Assembly: GCF_013408745.1 (NCBI RefSeq)
Contig: NZ_JACCBJ010000001.1
Location: 2,976,001-3,040,000, forward strand
Length of the DNA stretch: 64,000 bases
Direction: 5' to 3'
Source of the DNA: Leifsonia soli
GTDB taxonomy: Bacteria > Actinomycetota > Actinomycetes > Actinomycetales > Microbacteriaceae
Positions 18,452-26,152 of this stretch are shown piece after piece (the first letter of the stretch is position 1; the number at the start of each line of letters is the position of its first letter). Below the pieces are notes generated by a model. The model did no database searches, was not told where the DNA came from, and worked only from the letters and a program-made list of their open reading frames with translations. Both the position numbers and the translations under genes were made by a program.

Positions 18452-18994
18452 ATGACCGTCGACGGACAGCAGACTCCTGTGCCGCAGGACATCCGCGAGA
18501 TGATCGAGTCGTGGCCCGGCATCCCGGCGTTCGTGCGGGACCGGTATCTGACGGTCCTGTTCTCGAACGATCTCGCGAAGGCCGTGTCCCCGGCCTTCCA
18601 CGACGGGGTGAACCTGGCGCGCTCCACCTTCCTCGACTCCGACGTGCTGGTTACCAACCCCGGCCAGGACGCCATCGTCGAGCATGTCACCGGGACGTTG
18701 CGCGACTCGCTGAACCGGCACGAGTCGGACGACGGGTTCGAACGGATCGTCAGCGAGCTCGGAGCCAAGAGCAGCGCGTTCGCCGCCGCGTGGGCCCGCG
18801 AGGACGCCCCGGACGCGGCCGATTCGTTCCCCTTCACGCCCGATGTGGTGGGGCGGATGACGCTCGCCTACCAGCAGCTGAACATCCCCGGCTTCTTCGA
18901 TCTGACCCTGGTCGTCTGGCGGCCGGTCGACGAGAACTCGCGCATGGCGCTGGCGCGGCTGTCCGAGATCGCCTCGGGGGCGGCGGAAGCCTGA
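18452..18994 (+). CDS. stand-alone MmyB-like ligand-binding domain protein (no HTH)
   Basis: A 180-residue second copy of the HTH-less MmyB domain, clearly related to the 182-residue protein upstream: shared pattern IPAFVRDRYLTVLFSN, AVSPAFHDGVNLARSTF, LRDSLNRHE and LNIPGF. There is an open frame before it, but that part has no similarity and lies in the divergent promoter of the PucR gene, so the ATG following GTGACGGCC is used. Function unknown; it may bind the same kind of fatty-acid-like or aromatic ligand thought to bind MmyB domains. Confidence 0.68.
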   Translation: MTVDGQQTPVPQDIREMIESWPGIPAFVRDRYLTVLFSNDLAKAVSPAFHDGVNLARSTFLDSDVLVTNPGQDAIVEHVTGTLRDSLNRHESDDGFERIVSELGAKSSAFAAAWAREDAPDAADSFPFTPDVVGRMTLAYQQLNIPGFFDLTLVVWRPVDENSRMALARLSEIASGAAEA

Positions 18995-19031
18995 TCCCTC
19001 CCGTTGGGCCGCGAACCGCTCGGACCCGGGC

Positions 19032-19634
19032 TCAGGCAGCGGCCAGCAGGGAGCTCATCCTGCTGGAGGTCCGTGCGATCGTGTGCAGCTTGTCCGTGGA
19101 CGCGCCCGTCCGGCTCAGCTGGATGAGCCCCTGCGAGACGAGGACGATGTGGGCGCTCAGGGACGCCCCTTCGTCGTCGGGGACCGCGAGCTCGCCGTCG
19201 GAGACGCCCTGGAGGACGCGGGCCCGCACGATCTCTTCCAGCGCGCTGAGGGTCCGGCTGCCGATGTCGACCACTTCGGGATGACGCGAGCCGAGCTCGG
19301 TGATGCTGTTCAGCATGAGGCACCCGCGTCGATCGGGGTGGATGGTGCAGTCGGCGATGATCGCATCCAGATAGTTCGCGACGGCGTCCTCGAAGGTGCC
19401 GCGGTGAGCGCCGACCACCGAATCCACCATCCGGACCCGGCCCTCGCAGTATCGGCCGAAGACCGCGAGGAAGAGGCCGAGCTTGCTCCCGTAGGCGCCG
19501 TAGATGCTGCCGTTCCCCAGCCCGGACAGGCGGCCGATGTCCTCCACGCGTGTCGCCGCGTACCCGGTGGTCCAGAAGATCTCCTGGGCGCAGTCCAGCA
19601 GCTGCTCCTCGTCGAAGCTCCGTGGCCTGCCCAT
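19032..19634 (-). CDS. TetR-family transcriptional repressor
   Basis: A 200-residue repressor. The N-terminal HTH is clear (MGRPRSFDEEQLLDCAQEIF, then GYAATRVEDIGRLSGLGNGSIYGAYGSKLGLF). The C-terminal ligand domain contains RGCLMLNSITELG, the CLM.N pattern of the AcrR/TetR_C_16-like group often seen in YxaF/LmrA regulators. A perfect inverted repeat lies 16 bp before its start. It is divergent from the small HicA-like gene, which it may control. Confidence 0.85.
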   Translation of the reverse strand: MGRPRSFDEEQLLDCAQEIFWTTGYAATRVEDIGRLSGLGNGSIYGAYGSKLGLFLAVFGRYCEGRVRMVDSVVGAHRGTFEDAVANYLDAIIADCTIHPDRRGCLMLNSITELGSRHPEVVDIGSRTLSALEEIVRARVLQGVSDGELAVPDDEGASLSAHIVLVSQGLIQLSRTGASTDKLHTIARTSSRMSSLLAAA

Positions 19635-19649
19635 AACGGTCCACGCTAC

Positions 19650-19669
19650 TGCTTCACACGGATGAAGCA
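19650..19669. promoter_or_regulatory. TetR operator palindrome
   Basis: TGCTTCA (19650-19656) and TGAAGCA (19663-19669) form a perfect 7-bp inverted repeat with a 6-bp centre. It is placed in the divergent region, 16 bp upstream of the tetR-type start codon, as expected for autoregulation. Confidence 0.6.
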
Positions 19670-19773
19670 AACAATCCGCGACACCGCCGGTCGGCCACGT
19701 TGCTACAAGGTGAGGGTGCGCCGGGCGGAGCCCCCGGTTATCGTGACGACGCACCCGACCGAAAGGACCCGTC

Positions 19774-20058
19774 ATGACCGACCTCACGCCCGCGCACCTC
19801 AGCGAGCACCACCGCACCACCCTGGAGCAGATCGAGCGTCACCCCACCTCGCACAACATCGAGTGGCACGACGTCCTCGCCCTGCTCGACGAGGCCGGCG
19901 CTGTCCGTGAGGAGCACGACGGAAAGTACATCGTGAAGCTGGGGGAGGAGCGCCTGGTGATCAGCCGACCGCGTCACAAGGACATCGACGAGCAGCTGGT
20001 GGTCGATCTGCGCCATCTCTTCACGGCGGCCGGATACCTGCCCACCTCGCGCGCGTAG
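19774..20058 (+). CDS. small protein with HicA-like fold pattern, unknown function
   Basis: A 94-residue protein starting after a good ribosome site (GAAAGGA). After a polar N-terminus with several His (about 1-25) the sequence shows helix (IEWHDVLALLDEAG), strands (REEHDGKYIVKL, ERLVISRP) and helix (VVDLRHLFTAAGY). The order helix-strand-strand-strand-helix and the spacing resemble HicA mRNA interferases. However, the catalytic Gly-Ser-His turn is Gly-Lys-Tyr here, so a toxin is doubtful. No HicB antitoxin is adjacent. The family resemblance is inference. Confidence 0.55.
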   Translation: MTDLTPAHLSEHHRTTLEQIERHPTSHNIEWHDVLALLDEAGAVREEHDGKYIVKLGEERLVISRPRHKDIDEQLVVDLRHLFTAAGYLPTSRA

Positions 20059-20062
20059 CGGC

Positions 20063-21199
20063 TCAGCGGAGCGCCCGGGCCAGCGGCAGCGAGTCGCCGA
20101 GGCGCTGCCCGTACTGCGCGATCGACCGCCCCACCGGGAGGCGCTGCGCCTGATACCGGTCCAATGCCTCCGGCACGGGGAGGCGGTCGAGCAGCGCGGC
20201 GAGCGCGAGGGCGTCTCCGGCCGCCTTCGCCGCTCCCATCGCCGTGTGCGGGCGGACGACGACAGCGGCGTCACCCAGCAGCGCGACGCGATGCCGGGCC
20301 ATGGCGGACGGCACATAGTCGACGATGGCCTGCAGGAAGGGCTGCGGCTCGGCTTCGACCGCCTCCGCGAACTCCGGCGGCAGCTCCGCCCTCGCGTCCG
20401 CGCGAAGCTGCTCGCGCAGGGCCTCCGGCAGTTCCCCGGGCGCGAGCGACAGGCTGCCGACGGGGCGCCCGATGCCGTCCATGAGCCCGGCGAGGTCGGC
20501 GGCGGAGAGCGGGCGGTACCAGACCCAGTTGTAGCGGCGCTCTCCCGGCGCCAGCTCGCCGCCGGCACCGGGGACGAGGTAGCCGAGCATGTGGGCTCCC
20601 GGCGCCGTGAAGAATGCGAAGCGTCCCAGCAGGGTGCCGGCTGCCCGGCCGGTGAGCGCCTGCTCCGGGATCAGCCCCCGCCAGGTGACGTAGCCGACGT
20701 ACCTGTTGCCCCTGTCGTCGGGGACGACCGCCCGGCGCGTCACGGATCGCAGGCCGTCTGCTCCCACGACGAGGTCGAAGAACCGCCGCTCGCCGCTGTT
20801 CAGCTCCACCTCCGCGCTGACGTCGGTCGAGCGGACGGCGCGCACGGCGTGGTCGAGACGGTAGGCGTCCGCCGGGATCAGGTCGCGCAGCACCTCGTAG
20901 AGGTAGTCCCACGACAGCTGCATCTGCGGCGTGGGATCGCGGGACAGGATGCCTCCCGCGCGGTCCAGGGTGATGCGCTCCTCGGCGACGACGCCGACAC
21001 GCGATGCATCCGCCCGCCCCACGCGCTGCAACAGGGTGAGCAGCTCCTGCTGGGCGACGAGACCGGCGCCGCGGCGGGCGAGCCCGTGGCGGGAGCGCTC
21101 CAGGACGGTCACCCTGTGACCGCTCTGCGTCAGCAGCGCTGCGGCGAACAGGCCACCGATGGACCCGCCGACGACGCCGATCTCCAGCTTCTCGACCAT
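20063..21199 (-). CDS. FAD-dependent aromatic-ring monooxygenase
   Basis: A 378-residue class A flavoprotein monooxygenase. Residues 6-20 carry the dinucleotide fold [25 protein letters not shown] near 170 and [22 protein letters not shown] near 320 are the other FAD motifs. The sequence resembles 2,6-dihydroxypyridine 3-monooxygenase-like enzymes more than p-hydroxybenzoate hydroxylase. It uses NAD(P)H and O2 to hydroxylate an aromatic ring; the substrate is unknown. The frame is open 37 codons upstream, overlapping the divergent dyp gene's leader; the ATG used removes this. Confidence 0.85.
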   Translation of the reverse strand: MVEKLEIGVVGGSIGGLFAAALLTQSGHRVTVLERSRHGLARRGAGLVAQQELLTLLQRVGRADASRVGVVAEERITLDRAGGILSRDPTPQMQLSWDYLYEVLRDLIPADAYRLDHAVRAVRSTDVSAEVELNSGERRFFDLVVGADGLRSVTRRAVVPDDRGNRYVGYVTWRGLIPEQALTGRAAGTLLGRFAFFTAPGAHMLGYLVPGAGGELAPGERRYNWVWYRPLSAADLAGLMDGIGRPVGSLSLAPGELPEALREQLRADARAELPPEFAEAVEAEPQPFLQAIVDYVPSAMARHRVALLGDAAVVVRPHTAMGAAKAAGDALALAALLDRLPVPEALDRYQAQRLPVGRSIAQYGQRLGDSLPLARALR

Positions 21200-21333
21200 A
21201 GGGATGAGGCTAGGGGCGCCCCGCGCGGCCCGGTTCCTACATCGGATGGAAAGCCGCGGGAAGCCTCTGGGTGGGGCCGGCCGGGTCACCTTCGATGCGA
21301 TCCGGCGCACCTAGACTCCCCAGCGGAGGTCCG

Positions 21334-22389
21334 ATGGCAGAGCAAGCAGGGGCGACGGGGAATCGACGCGTGCCCATCGATGCGCAGCAGGTGGATGCAC
21401 CGCTGACGCAGACCGCGGTGTTCCTGGTGGTGACGGTGACGGACGCACCAGACGCCATCGCGACGATCCGGTCGGTGCTCGCCGACGTCTCCGGCTTGAT
21501 CAAGACCGTGGCGTTCCGCGACCTCGGGGCGAACCTCACCTGCACCGTCGGTGTCGGCGCGGCGGTGTGGACGGACCTCACGGGGATGCCGTCGCCTCGC
21601 GAGCTGCGCCCGTTCCTCCCTGTCGAAGGAGCCCGCCACACCGCACCGGCGACGCCCGGCGACCTGTTGTTCCACATCCGCTCCGATCGGCGGGATCTGT
21701 GCTTCGAGTTCGAGCGGCTGCTGCTCAGCGGGCTCGGGGACGCGGTGACCGTCGCCGATGAGACCGTCGGCTTCCGCTATTTCGACGTCCGGGATCTGCT
21801 GGGTTTCGTGGACGGCACCGCCAATCCCGTCGGGCCGGCGTTGCCGGAGTCCACGCTCGTCGGCGACGAGGACCCGGATGTCGCCGGGGGAAGTTATGTC
21901 GTCGTCCAGAAGTACCTGCACCCGATCGCCGCGTGGCAGTCGCTGACGACGGAGCAGCAGGAGGCGATCATCGGGCGCACGAAGGCGGACAACGTCGAGC
22001 TGGATGACGCCGCCACCGGCCAGAAGTCGCACAAGACGCTCGCCACCATCGTCGACGCGGAGGGCGTCGAGCACGACATCCTCCGGGACAACATGCCCTT
22101 CGGCAGTCCGGGATCCGACCAGTTCGGCACCTACTTCATCGGGTACTGCCGCAACCTCTGGGTCATCCAGCAGATGCTCGAGCGCATGTTCATCGGCGAT
22201 CCTCCTGGGCTCCACGACCGCCTGCTCGATTTCTCGTCGGCCGTGACAGGAAGCGCCTTCTTCGTGCCGTCCGCCGAGATCCTCGACGGGCTCGACGACG
22301 TTCCGGCGGCCGTCCCGCCGGCGCAGCCGGCATCATCCACGCCGGCCGGGACGACGGACGGCTCGCTCGGACTCGGCGCGCTCCGTTGA
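21334..22389 (+). CDS. DyP-type peroxidase, encapsulin cargo
   Basis: A 351-residue haem peroxidase of the DyP family. The GXXDG motif is GFVDGT at residues 157-162 (catalytic Asp160); the haem-ligand His is in KSHKTL at 233, and the distal Arg lies in ILRDNMPFG. It oxidises dyes and phenolics with H2O2. After residue 320 an Ala/Pro/Ser-rich linker leads to the C-terminal tail DGSLGLGALR, which matches the peptide that loads cargo into family 1 encapsulins. The encapsulin gene starts 21 bp downstream. The ATG used follows GCGGAGG. Confidence 0.93.
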   Translation: MAEQAGATGNRRVPIDAQQVDAPLTQTAVFLVVTVTDAPDAIATIRSVLADVSGLIKTVAFRDLGANLTCTVGVGAAVWTDLTGMPSPRELRPFLPVEGARHTAPATPGDLLFHIRSDRRDLCFEFERLLLSGLGDAVTVADETVGFRYFDVRDLLGFVDGTANPVGPALPESTLVGDEDPDVAGGSYVVVQKYLHPIAAWQSLTTEQQEAIIGRTKADNVELDDAATGQKSHKTLATIVDAEGVEHDILRDNMPFGSPGSDQFGTYFIGYCRNLWVIQQMLERMFIGDPPGLHDRLLDFSSAVTGSAFFVPSAEILDGLDDVPAAVPPAQPASSTPAGTTDGSLGLGALR

Positions 22390-22410
22390 CGCAGTGAAAG
22401 GGAAGATGAC

Positions 22411-23211
22411 ATGAACCACCTGTTCCGCGACCTGGCGCCGATCACCGACGGCACCTGGACGATGCTCGACGACGAAGCGCGCGCCCGGCTGGCTCCGGCG
22501 CTCGGCGGCCGCAGGCTCGTCGACTTCGTCGGCCCCCTGGGCTGGGAGCACTCGGCCACCTCGACGGGCCGGGTCGGAGGCGTCGTCGACACGGCGGACG
22601 GGGCCGTGATCGCGCGCTCGCGTGCCGTGCTCCCGCTCGCCGAGGTCCGTGCGGAGTTCACCCTCTCGCGAGCGGAGCTCGATGCCGCCGCACGGGGCGC
22701 GATCGACGTCGACCTCTCGTCCTTGGACAGGGCGGCCGCGCAGCTGGCCACCGTCGAGAACTCGGCCATCTTCAACGGCTGGGAGGCGGTCGGCTTCGAC
22801 GGGATCATCCCGTCCAGTCCGGCCGCCCCGCTGGTCCGATCGGACGACCCGCGCCGGCTCGCCGAGCAGGTCGCGGCGGCCGCGGCGCAGCTGAAGCGCG
22901 CGGGCGTCGACGGCCCGTACGGACTGGCCGTCGACTCCGACACCTGGATCAACGTCGTCGGCGGCAGCGATCAGGGCGGAAGCCCTCTCTACAAGCACCT
23001 CGAGACGCTCCTCGGCGGACCCGTCGTCTGGGCGCCGGGGGTGGATGGGGCGGTGGTCGTCAGCCTCCGGGGCGGCGACTACGTCTTCGAGTCGGGACAG
23101 GACATCGCCATCGGCTACGCCCACCACACGGGCGACGAGGTGTTCCTGTACCTCGAGGAGACCTTCAGCTTCCGGGTGGCGACGCCGGAAGCGGCCGCGG
23201 CGATCGGCTGA
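22411..23211 (+). CDS. family 1 encapsulin nanocompartment shell protein
   Basis: A 266-residue HK97-fold shell protein. Typical features are the N-terminal MNHLFRDLAPIT (helix that holds the cargo peptide), FVGPLGWEHSATSTGR, the E-loop region near 60-85, and NGWEAVGFDGII before the P-domain helices. Length equals that of known DyP-type encapsulins. It assembles a roughly 60-subunit shell in the cytoplasm, here enclosing the adjacent DyP peroxidase, and serves in oxidative stress. The ribosome site GAAAGGGAAG precedes the ATG. Co-transcribed with the peroxidase gene. Confidence 0.94.
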   Translation: MNHLFRDLAPITDGTWTMLDDEARARLAPALGGRRLVDFVGPLGWEHSATSTGRVGGVVDTADGAVIARSRAVLPLAEVRAEFTLSRAELDAAARGAIDVDLSSLDRAAAQLATVENSAIFNGWEAVGFDGIIPSSPAAPLVRSDDPRRLAEQVAAAAAQLKRAGVDGPYGLAVDSDTWINVVGGSDQGGSPLYKHLETLLGGPVVWAPGVDGAVVVSLRGGDYVFESGQDIAIGYAHHTGDEVFLYLEETFSFRVATPEAAAAIG

Positions 23212-23259
23212 GCCTCACGCCGGGCCGCTCCAGGCGGACGGAAGCGTCGTTCGGGACTC

Positions 23260-24576
23260 TCAGCCCCGCGGCGCCTTCACCCCGAGCAGCTCCTTCGTCA
23301 CCCGGAACGTCTCGGGCGAGACGAGGGCGACGACGGACGAGATCACGGAGACGGCAGCGCACAGCAGGATCGCCGGCGCCCAGTTCGCGCCGTTCGCACC
23401 GATGCCCTGGGCGATCGCCGGAGCGAAGCCGGACAGGAGGATCCCTAGCATCAGCGCGACGGCCATCCCGGTGTACCGGCAGGCTGCCGGGAACTGCTCC
23501 GGGTACCAGGTCGCTCCGACCGTGATCGGTATGGCGTAGAAGACGCCGATCCCGAGGATCCCGGACAGGTAGACCAACGGGATGTTGTCCGCGTCGATGG
23601 CGACGAACAGGAGCGCGATGAACACCGTCGCGCCGATGGAGCCGACGATGAACAGGCTCCGACGTCCGAACCGGTCGGAGAGCCATCCGGCGATCGGCGA
23701 CATCACCATCGCGGCGAGGTTGCCCAGCGAGACCACCGCCAGCATCACCGCGCTCGGGATTCCGTGCTGCGAGCCGTAGGAGAGGGCGAACACGTTGAAG
23801 ATGGTGCCGACGACGTTGATCGTGCTCAGCAGCAGGACCCGCAGGGTCGTGCGCCAGTGGTCCTTCAGCAGGACGGCGATGGGCAGACGGGCCCGTTCTC
23901 CCTCGGTGCGCATCGTGGTGAACGTCTCCGGCTCCTCCAGCTTGCGGCGGAGGAGGGAGGCGATGACCGTGAAGACGCCGCTCGCCAGGAACGGGATGCG
24001 CCATCCCCAGCTGTAGAGGGCGCTCTCCGGGAGCAGAGCGATCGGGATGAAGACGAGGCTCCCCAGCGCGATCCCGAACTGCATCCCGCTCATGGTGAAG
24101 CTCGTGTAGTAGGCGCGACGCCCGTCCGGGGCGTGCTCGACGGTCAGCGACGTCGACCCCGGCGACTCTCCGCCCGCGGACAACCCCTGCACCAGGCGCA
24201 GGAGCACCAGGAGGGCCGGGGCCGCCCAGCCGATGGCGTCGAACGTGGGGAGGAGTCCGATCAGGAAGGTCGCGACGCCCATCAGGGCGATCGTGAGGAT
24301 GAGCGCGCGCCGGCGTCCGAAGCGGTCTCCGATGTGCCCCCACAGCACCGCGCCGAAGGGGCGGACGATGTAGGCCACTCCGAAGGTGGCGATCGACAGG
24401 AGCGTGGCCGACGCCCCGGATTCGGGGAAGAAGAGCCGCCCGAAGATGAGCGCGGACGCGGATCCGTAGATGAGGAAGTCGTAGTACTCGAGGGCGCTGC
24501 CGAAGAAGCCGGAGAGCGCGGCGCGACGGACTTTCGTCCGCGTGCCGACAGATTCCGAGTGGACGATGGTGGACAT
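23260..24576 (-). CDS. MHS-family (ProP/ShiA-type) proton symporter
   Basis: A 438-residue MFS protein with 12 helices. GSALEYYDFLIYGSASALIF at the first helix, RPFGAVLWGHIGDRFGRRR in loop 2-3 and RLVQGLSAGGESPGS in helix 4 define the metabolite:H+ symporter group, which takes up organic acids or zwitterions. It lies 31 bp after the VOC-protein gene and both are preceded by MarR-like operators, so uptake and turnover of one aromatic or acidic substrate is likely. Substrate unknown. The open frame extends upstream only as antisense-like reading across the VOC gene. Confidence 0.87.
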   Translation of the reverse strand: MSTIVHSESVGTRTKVRRAALSGFFGSALEYYDFLIYGSASALIFGRLFFPESGASATLLSIATFGVAYIVRPFGAVLWGHIGDRFGRRRALILTIALMGVATFLIGLLPTFDAIGWAAPALLVLLRLVQGLSAGGESPGSTSLTVEHAPDGRRAYYTSFTMSGMQFGIALGSLVFIPIALLPESALYSWGWRIPFLASGVFTVIASLLRRKLEEPETFTTMRTEGERARLPIAVLLKDHWRTTLRVLLLSTINVVGTIFNVFALSYGSQHGIPSAVMLAVVSLGNLAAMVMSPIAGWLSDRFGRRSLFIVGSIGATVFIALLFVAIDADNIPLVYLSGILGIGVFYAIPITVGATWYPEQFPAACRYTGMAVALMLGILLSGFAPAIAQGIGANGANWAPAILLCAAVSVISSVVALVSPETFRVTKELLGVKAPRG

Positions 24577-24607
24577 GTTGTCTCCGATACGGGTGAGGTG
24601 ACGCCGT

Positions 24608-25300
24608 CTACAGGGTGATGGGTGCGAGCCGGATGACCTGAGGCCCGGCCGTCGAGTCGAAGCCGACGGCGTAGAGGCCGTCGGCGAGACCGTTGAACTG
24701 GATGTCGATCCCGAGTTCCGCAGGGTCGATGTCACCGAGCCACTCGCGGAGCGACGCTTCGTCGCCGCCGAGTTCGAGCGAGGTGACCCCGAGGCCCCGG
24801 ACGTCGCCGGTGCCGGGCTGGGCGGGGAGGGTGCTGGAGTGGGTGTCGAGGTCGGCCACGTAGTAGATGTTCGGCTTGCCGAGCAGCCACGACCCGAGGA
24901 AGTCGGGAGCGTGCGCCGCCTTTCCGCGCTTCTGGCGAGGAACCATGACCTCCTTGCCTCCGGCGATCCCGGTCGCCACCTCCACACCGCGGTGGGCCGC
25001 GAAGCGTGCGATCTCATCGAGGTCGTCGCTGCGGAGGCACAGTCCGGCGAAGCAGTCGCCCGCGGCGGTCTGCCGCTCGAGTTCGAGGGCGAGCGGCTTC
25101 CTCTCGGCGATCATCGTGTGGTCGACGATGCTCTCGATCTCGAGGTAGACGCCTCCACCGAGGGAGATGATCTTCTGGCCGAGTCCCAGCCCGGGGAAGT
25201 AGCCGCCGTCGGCGCTGCCGATGCCGGTCATCCTGCTCAGTTCGATGGTCGTGCGGTACAGGTTGTCGGACCAGATGGCTATGTGGTCGAGTGCGATCAT
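24608..25300 (-). CDS. VOC-superfamily (glyoxalase-like) protein
   Basis: A 230-residue protein with the VOC beta-alpha-beta pattern: LDHIAIWSDNL at the N-terminus, YLEIESI near 50 and a second half with LGVTSLELGG. It fits the Glyoxalase-like (PF13468-type) group. The metal ligands His5 and Glu54 are plausible, and others are not clear. The reaction is unknown; such proteins include dioxygenases and isomerases. First gene of an operon with the MHS transporter and downstream of a MarR gene. Confidence 0.68.
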   Translation of the reverse strand: MIALDHIAIWSDNLYRTTIELSRMTGIGSADGGYFPGLGLGQKIISLGGGVYLEIESIVDHTMIAERKPLALELERQTAAGDCFAGLCLRSDDLDEIARFAAHRGVEVATGIAGGKEVMVPRQKRGKAAHAPDFLGSWLLGKPNIYYVADLDTHSSTLPAQPGTGDVRGLGVTSLELGGDEASLREWLGDIDPAELGIDIQFNGLADGLYAVGFDSTAGPQVIRLAPITL

Positions 25301-25391
25301 GCGCGCTCCTTCGTAGGCCGGAAGCCGTCGGTCCGGGTGCGGAGCCGCTGTCGCGTGCGCGTCAGGCTTCTTCGCCTCGACCTTCGACTTA

Positions 25392-25457
25392 TTACAAATT
25401 CGAAGATAATGCGGTCACGTTACCAGAAAACGCGCCGGTTGTTTCAAATTTGTAAAA
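25392..25457. promoter_or_regulatory. two MarR-type operators before the VOC-MHS operon
   Basis: TTACAAATTCGAA (25392-25404) and TTTCAAATTTGTAA (25442-25455) are inverted with respect to one another, 37 bp apart, in a markedly AT-rich stretch. They lie between the end of the MarR gene and the start of the VOC gene, where they would block the operon promoter. Inferred from symmetry. Confidence 0.55.
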
Positions 25458-25483
25458 CCCGGGGATCCAGCGATCCGGCCGCG

Positions 25484-25969
25484 CTACGGAGCGAGGTCCT
25501 CCGGGATGAGGCCGCCGGTCTCCTCCCCGCGCAGATGCAGCTGAAGCGCGCCCAGGATGCGGTGGGCCTGCTCGACCTGCTCCCGGGTCAGCGGGGCGAT
25601 CGACGCCTCGACGATCATGTCGTTCTGAGCCTGCGAGACCTCGCGGAGGAGGGCCCGGCCCTGCTCGGTGATGCGCGCGAGCACGCCGCGCTCGTCCCCG
25701 GGGGCGATGACCCGCTCCGCCAGCCCGGCCTTCTCCAGCTGGGCGAGCTGGTAGGTCAGCCCGCTGGGGGTGCTGACGAGCTTCTTCGCCAGCTCTGTCA
25801 TGCGCAGCTCGCCGCCGGCGTTGCGCAGACGGATCAGGACCTCGTACTGGGTGTACTTGATGCCGGTGTGCTCGCGCGTCGCGCGATCCGCTCTCCGCTC
25901 GAGCAGCTTGCCGACGTCGATGAGCCGTTCGAACACGGCCAGCTCGATGGAATCGACCAACTCAGCCAT
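25484..25969 (-). CDS. MarR-family regulator
   Basis: A 161-residue winged-helix regulator. KYTQYEVLIRLRNAGGELRM, TELAKKLVSTPSGLTYQLAQL (recognition helix) and ERVIAPGDERGVLARITEQG (wing, DxR) are the MarR signature. It probably controls the VOC-MHS operon directly downstream on the same strand through the paired operators. The ATG used begins MAELVDS; an in-frame GTG is immediately before it. A much longer open frame upstream lies antisense to the cNMP-flavoprotein gene and is not real. Confidence 0.87.
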   Translation of the reverse strand: MAELVDSIELAVFERLIDVGKLLERRADRATREHTGIKYTQYEVLIRLRNAGGELRMTELAKKLVSTPSGLTYQLAQLEKAGLAERVIAPGDERGVLARITEQGRALLREVSQAQNDMIVEASIAPLTREQVEQAHRILGALQLHLRGEETGGLIPEDLAP

Positions 25970-26073
25970 CACGATCCCCTGTCCCACGACGCATGCCGAT
26001 GCTCGCCTGCCTTCCGACCGCGACAATGCTATCGACCGGTCGTGGGAGACGCAGCCGAGCCCGGGCTTCCAAG

Positions 26074-26116
26074 GTTCGCAGGCTTCCGACGTTCGCAGGC
26101 TTCCGACGTTCGCAGG
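26074..26116. repeat. 17-bp tandem direct repeat
   Basis: GTTCGCAGGCTTCCGAC occurs at 26074-26090 and 26091-26107, and its first nine bases again at 26108-26116. The repeat lies directly before the cNMP-flavoprotein gene, and the truncated copy supplies a weak AGG site for an in-frame ATG at 26117. Confidence 0.85.
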
Positions 26117-26152
26117 ATGTCGCGGGCCTTCGCGCGACCTAAGCTCTGCGGC

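Noticed and set aside
24839..26152. Extension of the cNMP flavoprotein gene to 1005 codons
   Set aside because: The added part is antisense to the MarR and VOC genes and has no similarity pattern.
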